A stretch of 64,000 nt of DNA, taken from contig JAVBNE010000058.1 of the NCBI GenBank assembly GCA_031551755.1, positions 1-64,000 of the forward strand, in the 5' to 3' direction. Positions 18,263 through 28,217 of the stretch are shown piece by piece. The translations under genes and the position numbers were made by a program. Position 1 is the stretch's first letter, and every line of letters begins with the position of its first letter. Below the pieces are notes generated by a model that saw only the letters and a list, made by a program, of their open reading frames with translations, did not search any database and was not told the origin of the DNA. The stretch is from JAVBMU01 sp031551755. Lineage in GTDB: Bacteria > Actinomycetota > Actinomycetes > Actinomycetales > Cellulomonadaceae.

Positions 18263-19711
18263 ATGCCCGCCTTCGAGTACGCCCCCGCACCCGAGTCGCG
18301 GGCCGTCGTCGACATCGCCTCCAGCTACGGCCTGTTCATCAGCGGGGAGTTCAGTCCGGCGTCGGACGGTTCCGCCCGCAAGTCGGTGAACCCAGCCACG
18401 GAGGAAGTCCTGGCCGAGGTCGCCGAGGGCACTGAGGCCGACGTTCACCGTGCGGTCGCCGCCGCCCGGACCGCCCACCAGAAGGTGTGGGGGCCGCTGC
18501 CCGGGGCGGAGCGCGCCAAGTACCTGTTCCGGATCGCCCGGCTGCTGGCGGAGCGCTCCCGGGAGTTCGCCGTCCTGGAGACCTTGGACAACGGCAAGCC
18601 GATCCGCGAGTCCCGCGACGTGGACGTGCCCACCGCCGCCGCCCACTTCTTCTACTACGCGGGCTGGGCCGACAAGCTCGAACACGCCGGATATGGCCCC
18701 CAACCGACCCCGCACGGCGTCGCCGCCCAAGTCATCCCCTGGAACTTCCCCCTGCTCATGCTGGCGTGGAAGGTCGCCCCGGCGCTGGCCACCGGCAACA
18801 CGGTGGTCCTCAAACCGGCCGAGACGACACCGTTGACCGCGCTGCTCTTCGCCGATCTGCTCCGGCAGGCGGAGCTGCCACCCGGGGTGGTGAACATCGT
18901 CACGGGCGGTCGCGGCACCGGATCGGCCCTGGTCAACCATCCCGACGTCGACAAGATCGCGTTCACGGGCTCAACTCCCGTGGGTAAGCGCATCGCACGG
19001 GAAGTCGCCGGGACGCGCAAACACCTGACGTTGGAGCTGGGCGGCAAGGCCGCGAACATCGTCTTCGACGACGCCCCGCTCGATCAGGCGATCGAGGGCA
19101 TCGTGAACGGCATCTACTTCAACCAGGGTCAGGTCTGCTGCGCGGGGTCGCGGCTGCTGGTCCAAGAGTCGATCGCGGAGGAGTTCATCGCCCGCCTCAA
19201 GTCGCGGTTGAGCACGCTGCGGGTGGGTGACCCGATGGACAAGAACACCGATGTCGGGGCGATCAACTCCCCCGAACAGCTCGCCCGGATCACGGCGCTG
19301 ACCGACGCGGGCGTTGATGAGGGGGCGACCCGCTGGACACTGGCCTGTGAGCTGCCGTCCACCGGCTACTGGTTCGCCCCGACCGTCTTCACGGATGTCT
19401 CCGCGGCGCACCGGATCGCCCGTGAGGAGATCTTTGGGCCGGTGCTCTCCGTGTTGACCTTCCGCACCCCGGCCGAGGCGGTCGCGAAGGCAAACAACAC
19501 GCCCTACGGGCTCTCGGCGGGCATCTGGACGCAGAAGGGGTCGCTGATCCTGTGGATGGCCGACCGCCTGCGGGCCGGCGTCGTGTGGGCCAACACCTTC
19601 AACCGCTTCGACCCGGCCAGCCCGTTCGGCGGCTACAAGGAATCCGGCTACGGCCGGGAGGGCGGCCGTCACGGACTCGCCCCGTACCTCGTTGAGGGGA
19701 GCACCTACTGA
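18263..19711 (+). CDS. Aldehyde dehydrogenase (catalytic, ALDH16-like partner)
   Basis: NAD(P)-dependent oxidation of an aldehyde to an acid. All family motifs are present: IPWNFPLLM, KPAETTP, FTGSTPVGK, the general base Glu in LELGGK (about 258), the nucleophile Cys292 in FNQGQVCCAG, and EEIFGPV. At 482 aa it is a full catalytic domain. GAGGAAAC lies upstream of ATG 18263. It is coupled (1-bp overlap) to a second, Cys-less ALDH-like gene, a pairing that resembles ALDH16, in which the two halves form one protein. Its location after deoC makes acetaldehyde a reasonable substrate, but this is inferred. Confidence 0.93.
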   Translation: MPAFEYAPAPESRAVVDIASSYGLFISGEFSPASDGSARKSVNPATEEVLAEVAEGTEADVHRAVAAARTAHQKVWGPLPGAERAKYLFRIARLLAERSREFAVLETLDNGKPIRESRDVDVPTAAAHFFYYAGWADKLEHAGYGPQPTPHGVAAQVIPWNFPLLMLAWKVAPALATGNTVVLKPAETTPLTALLFADLLRQAELPPGVVNIVTGGRGTGSALVNHPDVDKIAFTGSTPVGKRIAREVAGTRKHLTLELGGKAANIVFDDAPLDQAIEGIVNGIYFNQGQVCCAGSRLLVQESIAEEFIARLKSRLSTLRVGDPMDKNTDVGAINSPEQLARITALTDAGVDEGATRWTLACELPSTGYWFAPTVFTDVSAAHRIAREEIFGPVLSVLTFRTPAEAVAKANNTPYGLSAGIWTQKGSLILWMADRLRAGVVWANTFNRFDPASPFGGYKESGYGREGGRHGLAPYLVEGSTY

Positions 19712-20619
19712 TGGCCGCCAAGCAGAGCGCCGCCCGGCTGGATGTGCGCAAGACCTACAAGCTCGCCATCGGGGGGAAGTTCCCCCGGAGCGAGTCGGCC
19801 CGGACGTATGAGGTCACCGATGCCACGGGCCGGTTTCTGGCCAATGCGGCGCTGGCCTCCCGCAAGGACGCCCGGGAGGCCGTCGTGGCCGCGCGGGCGG
19901 CTCAGCCGGGGTGGGCCGGGGCGACCGCCTACAACCGGGGGCAGGTGCTCTACCGGGTGGCGGAGTTGCTGGAGGGCCGGCGGGAACAGTTCGTGGCTGA
20001 GGTCGGCGCCGGTGAAGGGATCGATGACCGGGCGGCGAACGCCCAGGTCTCGGCCGCTATCGACCGGTGGGTGTGGTATGCCGGGTGGACCGACAAGATC
20101 GCGCAGATCGCCGGCGCGGCCAACCCGGTGGCGGGGCCGTACTTCAACCTGTCCGTGCCGGAGCCGACGGGTGTGGTGGTGGTCCTGGCGCCGCAGCGCT
20201 CGTCGCTGCTGGGTTTCGTCTCAGCCGTGGCTCCTGCGTTGGTCGCCGGGAACACGGTGGTCGCCGTGGCCTCGCAGGACCGGCCGCTGCCTGCGGCCTC
20301 ACTGGCTGAGGTGTTGGCCACGTCCGATGTGCCCGGTGGCGTGGTCAATGTGCTCACCGGTCATGTGGCGGAGTTGGCCCCGGGGTTGGCCGCACATCTG
20401 GATGTGAACGCGATTGACCTCGGCGGGGTCGCGGGGGCCGACGGCGTGAGCTGGGGCGAGTTGGCGGCGACGGCGGCCGACAGTGTGAAGCGGGTGCTGC
20501 GGCCAGCGATGGATCCCGACGGCGTCGCCGTGGAGCCGGACTGGGCCGCCGCGCCTTCACCGAGCCGCATCCTGGCGTTCACCGAAACCAAGACGGTATG
20601 GCACCCAAAGGGGATTTAA
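19711..20619 (+). CDS. Catalytically incomplete aldehyde dehydrogenase-like protein
   Basis: The 302-aa protein aligns with the coenzyme-binding part of ALDHs: a SARTYEVTDATG opening, RGQVLYRVAELLEGRR, the WYAGWTDKI segment shared with the upstream gene, VVVLAPQRSSLLG where IPWNFPLLM should be, and LVAGNTVVAVAS. It then diverges: FTGS and LELGGK are absent or degraded (AIDLGGVAG) and no catalytic Cys region exists. The frame is clean, with normal base composition and coupling to the active gene, so it looks like a maintained pseudoenzyme rather than debris. By analogy with the second domain of ALDH16 it may be structural. Function is not proven. Confidence 0.82.
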   Translation: MAAKQSAARLDVRKTYKLAIGGKFPRSESARTYEVTDATGRFLANAALASRKDAREAVVAARAAQPGWAGATAYNRGQVLYRVAELLEGRREQFVAEVGAGEGIDDRAANAQVSAAIDRWVWYAGWTDKIAQIAGAANPVAGPYFNLSVPEPTGVVVVLAPQRSSLLGFVSAVAPALVAGNTVVAVASQDRPLPAASLAEVLATSDVPGGVVNVLTGHVAELAPGLAAHLDVNAIDLGGVAGADGVSWGELAATAADSVKRVLRPAMDPDGVAVEPDWAAAPSPSRILAFTETKTVWHPKGI

Positions 20620-20681
20620 CGGCGTGAGCCCCAAGACTTGGCCGAAGTGAACGCACCCAGCAATACTCCATGCACACGGGC

Positions 20682-20687
20682 TAGAGT
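20682..20687 (+). promoter_or_regulatory. Candidate -10 box for the 55-aa membrane protein
   Basis: TAGAGT lies about 40 nt before ATG 20728. That leaves a short leader containing a GGGGG run 6-10 nt before the ATG as the possible ribosome binding site. Confidence 0.35.
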
Positions 20688-20727
20688 GGTCGATCCGGAA
20701 CCAGTTCTGGAACACGGGGGCATAGCA

Positions 20728-20895
20728 ATGGGCCAGTCCACTCTCACTTTTTCGATGGTGCTCGTCGCTGGCGTCGCACTGGCCTCACAGCATTTCGCCG
20801 TCAAACGGGAGAATCGCGAGAAGACCATTACCGTTCTGACCGGGGGTTTGATCGGCACGATGGCGCTCATTGCTTGGTCTTCGCAGCCGGTATGA
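20728..20895 (+). CDS. Small two-helix membrane protein, unknown
   Basis: A 55-aa frame from ATG 20728: MGQSTLTFSMVLVAGVALAS forms a first hydrophobic segment, a charged turn VKRENREKT follows, and TVLTGGLIGTMALIAW forms a second. The longer in-frame start at 20638 adds a hydrophilic leader with no ribosome binding site, so the shorter form is preferred. It is convergent with the next gene (20 bp apart). I do not recognise a family. Confidence 0.5.
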   Translation: MGQSTLTFSMVLVAGVALASQHFAVKRENREKTITVLTGGLIGTMALIAWSSQPV

Positions 20896-20915
20896 ACGGC
20901 TGCCGCCGCCGGCAC

Positions 20916-21431
20916 CTATAGTTCGGTTCGCTTCTTCACCGAGCGCCGCTCAAGAACAGCACGTACCCAACCCGCCACCGTTCCAACGGATTGACGTCCG
21001 CGAGTTACCCGAACAAGTTCACTCACCGTGGAGTCGAGAAAAGCGCCGATTCGTTCGAAATCTGCCAGATCTTGGGGACTGAATTCCTTTCTCGACTGGT
21101 GAGACTCCGCCAGAATTCCGTCAAGCCTTCTCACACCCAACACCGTCCCCTCGACCTGCTTCCAGAGACCAAACGAGAGGTCCTGGGCAAGGGCGAGGGC
21201 ATGCCGGTCGAACGAGTCGACAGTCAGTGGCCCCTTCTCCGGGCCAAGCCTTCCGGACTCACGGATCGGCGCGATGATGGCTTGCACCCGGTACATCTCC
21301 ATGGCGAGCAACCGGGTCGCAGCCCGCCAGGTTCGCCTTTCCGCCCTTCTCGTCAGTATCCATGTGGTTCCGACTGTGGCGAATGCACCGACAAGCACTC
21401 CCACGATCGCTGAAACTACGCCGACCCACAT
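20916..21431 (-). CDS. Membrane-anchored protein of unknown function
   Basis: A 171-aa protein starting at ATG 21431, chosen because GGAGGA lies just upstream in the minus-strand leader; the longer open frame back to 21536 lacks a site. One N-terminal membrane helix (VGVVSAIVGVLVGAFATVGTTWIL) is followed by an Arg-rich stop-transfer (TRRAERRTWR). The rest is a helical cytosolic domain with many charged residues and an Arg/Lys-rich C-terminus. No catalytic motif is visible. Short proteins with this design are common single genes in actinobacteria, and I cannot assign a role. Confidence 0.7.
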   Translation of the reverse strand: MWVGVVSAIVGVLVGAFATVGTTWILTRRAERRTWRAATRLLAMEMYRVQAIIAPIRESGRLGPEKGPLTVDSFDRHALALAQDLSFGLWKQVEGTVLGVRRLDGILAESHQSRKEFSPQDLADFERIGAFLDSTVSELVRVTRGRQSVGTVAGWVRAVLERRSVKKRTEL

Positions 21432-21536
21432 TCTTCCTCCGGCTTCATACCCAACTTGACCAACCTGACGGCGCGCACAAGACGACTTCCACTTCCGCGA
21501 CCCAGCGGCACCCGTGCGACACGTGCCCCCGCGCAC

Positions 21537-22634
21537 CTACCGCAGCGAACCCTCGATCTTCTGGTAACCCGGCAGGATCACGTCGTCGACCAGCGCCCGG
21601 CGTTCGTCGTGGTGGATGAAGGCGTTCCAGGCCGCCGTGATCGTCACGTCGGCCAAATCGTCGAGCGTCCACTCGGCTTCTTCGACCAGGCGGGTCATCT
21701 CGTTCGTCATCGAGGTGCGGGACATCAACCGGTTATCGGTGTTCAACGTAACCGCGAAGTCGAGTTCCTTGAGCCGGGTGATCGGGTGCGTGGATACTGA
21801 CTTCGCGGCGCCCGTCTGGAGGTTCGAGACGGGGCACAGTTCCAACGGGATCTGGTGATCGCGCACCCAATGGGCGAGGTGCCCGAGGGCCGCCGTCTGC
21901 GAACCTTCGTCGAAGGTGATGTCTTCCACGATCCGCACCCCATGTCCGATGCGGCTGGCCTGTGCGAGATGGACGGCCGACGCGATCGACTCGATGCCGG
22001 CAGCCTCCCCCGCGTGCACGGTCACCGGGAAGTTGTTCTCGGCCAAATAGCGCCAGATCCTCTCGTATCGGTCCGGTGGGAACCCTTCCTCCGGCCCGGC
22101 CAGGTCGAAGCCGACGACACCGGCCGCCCGGTTCGCCACCGCGAGTTCGGCGATTTCCTGCCAACGGTCCGCCTGTCGCATCGCGGTGACGATCTGGCCC
22201 GCGCGAATCGTCTGCCCCGACTCGGCCGCATGGGCCACGCCTTGCACGATCCCGCGCTGCACGGCGTCCACGGCCTCCCACGTCGACAGGCCCAACTGGA
22301 GGTGCTGTTCCGGTGCCCACCGCAGCTCGGCGTAGACCACGCCATCGGCCGCGAGGTCGATGACGGCTTCACGGGCCACTCGCAGCAGTGCGTCCGCCGT
22401 CTGCAGGACCCCGACGGTGTGCTCGAACGTCTCCAGATACCGCACCAAAGAACCCGAGTCCGCCGACTCCGCGAACCAGGTAGCCAGCTCCCGGGCATTC
22501 GATCGCGGCAGCTCATAGCCAGCCTCCGCGGCGAGTTCCACGACCGTCTGCGGCCGCAGGCCGCCGTCCAGGTGGTCGTGCAACAGGACCTTAGGCAAGC
22601 GGTTGATCAACTCTGGAGTCACACTCGGGGTCAT
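21537..22634 (-). CDS. add: Adenosine deaminase
   Basis: Converts adenosine and deoxyadenosine to (deoxy)inosine, which PNP can then cleave. Metal-ligand and catalytic motifs are in order: LLHDHLDG (residues 17-24), the VTVHAGEA His and Glu, a SRIGHG His, and TLNTDNRLMS with the metal Asp. The 365-aa length is typical. ATG 22634 is chosen because the longer open frame upstream overlaps a different, coding-like frame (22675-22905) and the enzyme fold begins at VTPELINRLPKV. It lies 40 bp after that small gene and near deoA and cdd, as in M. tuberculosis Rv3313c-Rv3315c. Confidence 0.95.
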   Translation of the reverse strand: MTPSVTPELINRLPKVLLHDHLDGGLRPQTVVELAAEAGYELPRSNARELATWFAESADSGSLVRYLETFEHTVGVLQTADALLRVAREAVIDLAADGVVYAELRWAPEQHLQLGLSTWEAVDAVQRGIVQGVAHAAESGQTIRAGQIVTAMRQADRWQEIAELAVANRAAGVVGFDLAGPEEGFPPDRYERIWRYLAENNFPVTVHAGEAAGIESIASAVHLAQASRIGHGVRIVEDITFDEGSQTAALGHLAHWVRDHQIPLELCPVSNLQTGAAKSVSTHPITRLKELDFAVTLNTDNRLMSRTSMTNEMTRLVEEAEWTLDDLADVTITAAWNAFIHHDERRALVDDVILPGYQKIEGSLR

Positions 22635-22674
22635 GGGCTCACGGTACCGGCGGCGACCGTCCCTGAACCGCACC

Positions 22675-22905
22675 TCAGCTGCGCTCGTCGTCGGTTTCCA
22701 CGATCCCGGCGGCCTGCTCGACGACATCTGCCTCATCGGCGTCACCGACAAGATCCGGGCGCGGCGTGCCGGGACGGTAACCCTCGCGGTCGGTCGCCGG
22801 GGCCTGCGCCGCCGTGGTGACCTCTTCAACAAGGCTGACGATGTCGTCCTGCTGATCCACGAGTCCGGCATCCCGCCATGCATCTTGCCCAGGTACGGTG
22901 CTCAT
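22675..22905 (-). CDS. Small acidic protein upstream of add, unknown
   Basis: A 76-aa frame from ATG 22905 preceded by GAGGGGAG in the minus-strand leader. It is hydrophilic and strongly acidic: an N-terminal helix-like part (DIVSLVEEVTTAAQ), a central EGYRPGTPRPDL turn, and an acidic tail (GDADEADVVEQAAG, ETDDERS). There is no membrane segment and no metal or enzyme motif. It is probably co-transcribed with add, which follows at 40 bp. I do not recognise its family. Confidence 0.6.
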   Translation of the reverse strand: MSTVPGQDAWRDAGLVDQQDDIVSLVEEVTTAAQAPATDREGYRPGTPRPDLVGDADEADVVEQAAGIVETDDERS

Positions 22906-22929
22906 TCTTGGCTCCCCTCGACACTCCTA

Positions 22930-23813
22930 TCATCGCCCGGTGAGCGTTGAACCACCAGCCCTCCGGCCCCTCCTACCGGCCGGCAGGAGCGCCCAGCACA
23001 CCCGGGGCCAGCCAAGAGCCGCACGCACCGATTCACCCGGGTCGACCAACCCGGCCGCGGGCACGTGGTGCAGCCGTCCTCCGGAGGGTTCGTAGATTGT
23101 GCACCGATCACCGTCAGTGGCGGTGAGCAGCACCACGTGGCGGGGTATCGCCGTCGACCATCCGGTGCGCAGATCTCCCCCGGTGTAGAGCGGCACCGGC
23201 ACCCCTCGGGCAGCGGCGGCCAGCGCGGCAACGATCACCCGACGCCCAGCGGGCCGGGCATCGTCCACCGGACGGGATGAGTAGACGACGTCGGCGAATC
23301 GCGCATGGCGGGCTGCCGCCCACGGCGGCGTGCCCAGCGCATGCGGCCACGGCAGCACCCCGCAGGCGTGACGGTTCGTGGTCTGCTTGACCGCGAGCTG
23401 AAGGGCATCGAACCGTGCGGACGGGTCGTTAGCGGTCGCCAGGCCCCACGCAACCAGCGGGTCACCGGCGGCCGCCAGGAGGGCGAGCACCGCCGAACCG
23501 CAGGTGGTCGGGTCGACCTGCCGCGCGGCCCGGGAACCCAGCACGAGCGGGCTGTCTCCTGATGATCGGGGAACCGCACGGTCGAGCGGGTCGAGAACCC
23601 AGCGGCGCAGCCCAGGTTCAGCGGCCTCGACGGCCGCCCGCCACCGGGCCACCACTTCGGTCGGGTGTCCGCTGCGCAAGGCCCGGACCATTCCGGCCGA
23701 CACCGCCTCCGCGGTAGCCGGGTCAGCCACCGGGTACGCATCATTCGGTGGAGGCTGCACCCCGGGACTCCCGGCCAGAGGGCCGAGGACTGTCGTCAGG
23801 TGTAGTCGCGACC

Positions 23814-23817
<4 letters not shown>
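22930..23817 (-). CDS. Unknown protein with papain/C39-like Cys-His motifs, coupled to deoA
   Basis: A 295-aa protein starting at ATG 23817 in an ATGA overlap with the deoA stop. Two separated motifs resemble the papain-like or C39 fold: DPTTCGSAVLALLAA (possible nucleophile Cys at about 103) and PRHVVLLTATDGD followed by IYEPSGG (possible His and acidic residue). There is no signal peptide, although the N-terminal MRSRLHLTTVLGPLAG is mildly hydrophobic. This could be a peptidase, a transferase of the same fold, or an inactive relative. Coupling to deoA does not by itself imply a nucleoside role. Assignment is tentative. Confidence 0.7.
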
Positions 23818-25174
<1,357 letters not shown>

Positions 25175-25178
<4 letters not shown>

Positions 25179-25567
25179 GACGCGCTGAGGTGATCGGGGC
25201 CGAATGCCTGCGGTAACACATCGGCCATGGACATGATCCCCTCCGGGGTGTCGATCAACAGGTCGGCTCCCCCGTGCTCCCACAGCAGCTGACGGCAACG
25301 TCCGCACGGCATCAGCGCGACACCCGCCCTGTCGACACAGGCGAAGGCGACCAGGCGACCTCCCCCGGTGCAGACCAGGTGGCTGATCAAGGAGCATTCC
25401 GCGCACAGGGTCAGCCCGTAGGAGGCGTTCTCCACATTCGCCCCGAACACCACCCGGCCGTCGTCCACCAGTGCGGCAGCGCCCACCGGGTAGTTGGAGT
25501 AGGGGGCGTAAGCCCGGGTCATCACGTCGCGGGCTCGGGACCTCAGTTCAGGCCAGTCTGGGTTCAC
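25175..25567 (-). CDS. cdd: Cytidine deaminase
   Basis: Deaminates cytidine and deoxycytidine to (deoxy)uridine, feeding DeoA. The zinc site is complete: NVENASYGLTLCAE gives the first Cys and catalytic Glu, and PCGRCRQLL gives the other two Cys. It is 130 aa, the homotetrameric type. GTG 25567 is chosen over GTG 25573 because AAGGAG (25574-25579) sits 6 nt before it. The gene nearly abuts the upstream permease gene, so importer, cdd and deoA probably form one transcript. Confidence 0.96.
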
Positions 25568-25569
25568 AC

Positions 25570-26853
25570 TCACTCCTTCACATACGGCACACCATCGGCG
25601 GCGGGTGGCCGGGAGGCCCCGACCAGACCGGCGACCGCCAGGATGGTCACCACGTAGGGCAGCATCAACATGAACTGGCTGGGCACCGGTGATCCGACCA
25701 CGTTCAACACACTCTGCAGGTTCGACGCGAAACCGAAGAGCAGCGCCGCCAGCGCTGCCTTGATCGGGTCCCATTTGCCGAAGATGACGGCGGCGAGCGC
25801 GATGAAGCCCGCACCTGCGGTCATGTTCCGGTTGAACGCCGAGATGGACACCACCGTGTAGAACGCGCCGCCGATTCCCGCGAGCGCGCCACCGACGAGC
25901 AACGCCCGCATCCTGGTACGCAGCACCTTGATCCCCACCGTGTCGGCAGCCTGCGGGTGCTCCCCGACGGCTCGCAGCCGCAGCCCCCACCGGGTGCGGT
26001 AGAGCATGAACCACACACCCGCGACGACGAGGATCATCACGTAGATGACGATCGTCTGGTTGAAGAGCACTGGGCCGATCACCGGGATCCGTTCCAGACC
26101 CGGGATGGCAATGCGCGTGAACCGCTTCGTGCTGTTCAGGGTCGACTCGTTGGGTTCGAGCACCTGGGCGAGGAAGAACGAGGTCAGCCCGAAGACCAGT
26201 CCATTGAGAACCACCCCGACGATGATCTGATTAACCGCGTACTTGATGGTGAAGGCGCCCAGGATGAGCGCCACGATCATGCCGGCGCTGATACCCGCCA
26301 GGACCGCGAGGTAGGGGTTCTGGGTCAGGGAGCCGACGATGGCGGCGAGGAAAGCGGCGAAGAGCAGCTGTCCTTCGATGGCGATATTCACCACGCCCGC
26401 ACGTTCACCGATGACCCCGCTCATCGCACCGTAGACGATCGGCACGGACAGACCGATGGCGCCGCCCAACAGGCTCGGGATACCCACCGACCCCGAACCC
26501 CCTGCCGCCGCCCAGGCCAAGAAGCCGACCATCAGCGCCGCCCCGAACCCGGCCAGCACCCAACCGCCCACCGGCATGGCGGCGCGGGTGCGCACCGCGG
26601 CGACCGCGGTCAGCACTGCCATGATCGCGACGCAGATCCACGCCGTCTGCGTGCCTGGCAACACCACCTGCGGAAGCTGGGCGAAGTCGCTGTCGGTGGC
26701 GAGTGTGAACGTCGCGTCACCGGCACGAGGCGCGAGCAACGGCAACAGCGCGAACGCTCCCGTCAGGATGCCCAGTGCAGCCGTCGTCTTCCAGTTGACC
26801 ACCTCGACCCGACGCGTTGTCACGGTCCCCTCGAATGCGGTTACGGCACTCAT
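25570..26853 (-). CDS. Nucleoside ABC transporter permease (NupQ-like)
   Basis: Inner-membrane permease of the BPD_transp_2 family, paired with the next gene. About ten hydrophobic segments are seen. The family core runs from VPIVYGAMSGVIGERAGVVNIAIEGQ through LFGFASNLQ. The motif GERAGVVNIAIEG is the characteristic loop of BmpA-type nucleoside permeases. The N-terminal 30 residues are soluble. It starts at ATG 26853 in an ATGA overlap with the upstream permease gene. Together with the ATPase and the lipoprotein it forms a complete importer next to cdd, deoA and add, which supports nucleosides as cargo. Confidence 0.92.
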   Translation of the reverse strand: MSAVTAFEGTVTTRRVEVVNWKTTAALGILTGAFALLPLLAPRAGDATFTLATDSDFAQLPQVVLPGTQTAWICVAIMAVLTAVAAVRTRAAMPVGGWVLAGFGAALMVGFLAWAAAGGSGSVGIPSLLGGAIGLSVPIVYGAMSGVIGERAGVVNIAIEGQLLFAAFLAAIVGSLTQNPYLAVLAGISAGMIVALILGAFTIKYAVNQIIVGVVLNGLVFGLTSFFLAQVLEPNESTLNSTKRFTRIAIPGLERIPVIGPVLFNQTIVIYVMILVVAGVWFMLYRTRWGLRLRAVGEHPQAADTVGIKVLRTRMRALLVGGALAGIGGAFYTVVSISAFNRNMTAGAGFIALAAVIFGKWDPIKAALAALLFGFASNLQSVLNVVGSPVPSQFMLMLPYVVTILAVAGLVGASRPPAADGVPYVKE

Positions 26854-28217
26854 CGCGGGTCCTGCTTTCCGTCGTCACTGGCCGGTCCTGGTGAACCGCT
26901 GGCCGTTTCGGCGCCACTGGTTGTCCCTGTGGCATCGGTCAGATCGGCCCCATCAGCCGACCCGGCGTCCGGTTGAGTGGCGAGCCGCCGCGCCCGTGTC
27001 CGGCTGCGCTGCTTACGCGGTTGAGGCAGCCGGAAGATCGCCCGCACCAACGGCGGCGCGGCGATGAACAAGACGATGAGTGACTGGACGACCAACACGA
27101 TCTCGGCCGGAATGTCCTCACTGGCCTTCATAGCCGTGCCCCCGGCTTTGAACCCACCGAAGAGGATCCCTGCGAAAAGCACTCCTACCGGTGTGGAACT
27201 GCCCAGCAGCGCGACCGTGATCGCATCGAAACCGATGCCGGCATCCACATTCGGGCCGAAGCCCGTGGAGCCCGCAGCCAACACCTGCGTGACCCCCGCC
27301 AAACCGACAAGTCCACCCGCAATCAGCATCGCGGAGACGGTCACGCGGGAGACATCGACACCGGCGACTTTGGCAGCATGCGGATTCTCGCCGACCGCCC
27401 GGAAAGCGAATCCGGCGGCGGAACGGTTCAGTAGCCACCACACACCGACCACAGCGAGCAATGCGAGGACGAACCCGAGGTTCAACGCGAAGTCTGAGCC
27501 CAGCAACCGCGGCAGCTGAGCGTCGAGGTCCGGCGGCGGAGCCAGGGGGTTGTCCGTCCCCGGCGCTTGGAGCAGTCCCTTAGTGGACAGCAGATAGGCG
27601 ACCAGGCCGACCGCGATGTAGTTGAGCATGATCGTCACGATCACCTCATGGGCGCCGGTCCGGGCTTTGAGCAACCCGGCGATCCCCGCCCACACCGCAC
27701 CGCAGAGGATGCCGACGACCAGGGCCACCACCAGGTGGATCACCGGAGGGAGATCGACCGCGAAGGCGATCCACCCGGCGCCGGCGGCAGACGCGAGCAG
27801 CTGTCCCTGGCCACCGATGTTGAAGAGGCCGGAACGAAAGGCGACCGCAACTCCCAGCCCGGCCGCGATCAAAGGCGTGGCGAAGTTGAGCGTCTTGGTC
27901 AGCGGTCGGATCGCATCCGCGAAGTTATCCGCATGGAAGTCATAGACCGCACCTTGGAAAAGCGCGGAATAGGCCGTGCCCACGGCATCCAGAACGGCTC
28001 GGAACGTGTCCCCGGGCTGGTCGAAAAAATAGGGCAGGGACTCCTGGACCTGCGGGTCCGTGAAAGCGATCATGATCGACCCTGCAATGACCGCGAGGAA
28101 TGCGGCTCCCGCCGAGACCGCCCAGCCGCCGGACATGATCTGCCGACCGGCTTCCCGCCACCGTTGGTCGGGCTCTTGCGGTTCTCCGACCCGCGGTTCG
28201 GCGTCGGTGAGGCTCAT
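26850..28217 (-). CDS. Nucleoside ABC transporter permease (NupP-like)
   Basis: Second permease of the importer, 455 aa and about ten membrane helices. Family motifs include FRSGLFNIGGQGQLL, AHEVIVTIMLNYIA and ENPHAAKVAGVDV. The C-terminal 70 residues form a charged, disordered tail (RLPQPRKQRSRTRARR, then an acidic Ser/Thr/Gly-rich stretch), longer than usual for this family. It starts at ATG 28217, overlapping the ATPase stop by 4 bp, and ends in an ATGA overlap with the second permease. Confidence 0.92.
   Translation of the reverse strand: MSLTDAEPRVGEPQEPDQRWREAGRQIMSGGWAVSAGAAFLAVIAGSIMIAFTDPQVQESLPYFFDQPGDTFRAVLDAVGTAYSALFQGAVYDFHADNFADAIRPLTKTLNFATPLIAAGLGVAVAFRSGLFNIGGQGQLLASAAGAGWIAFAVDLPPVIHLVVALVVGILCGAVWAGIAGLLKARTGAHEVIVTIMLNYIAVGLVAYLLSTKGLLQAPGTDNPLAPPPDLDAQLPRLLGSDFALNLGFVLALLAVVGVWWLLNRSAAGFAFRAVGENPHAAKVAGVDVSRVTVSAMLIAGGLVGLAGVTQVLAAGSTGFGPNVDAGIGFDAITVALLGSSTPVGVLFAGILFGGFKAGGTAMKASEDIPAEIVLVVQSLIVLFIAAPPLVRAIFRLPQPRKQRSRTRARRLATQPDAGSADGADLTDATGTTSGAETASGSPGPASDDGKQDPR

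Noticed and set aside
19711..20619. The second ALDH-like gene as a simple pseudogene
   Set aside because: The frame is uninterrupted, coupled to the active gene and has ordinary composition. A maintained pseudoenzyme is at least as likely, so it is listed as a CDS.
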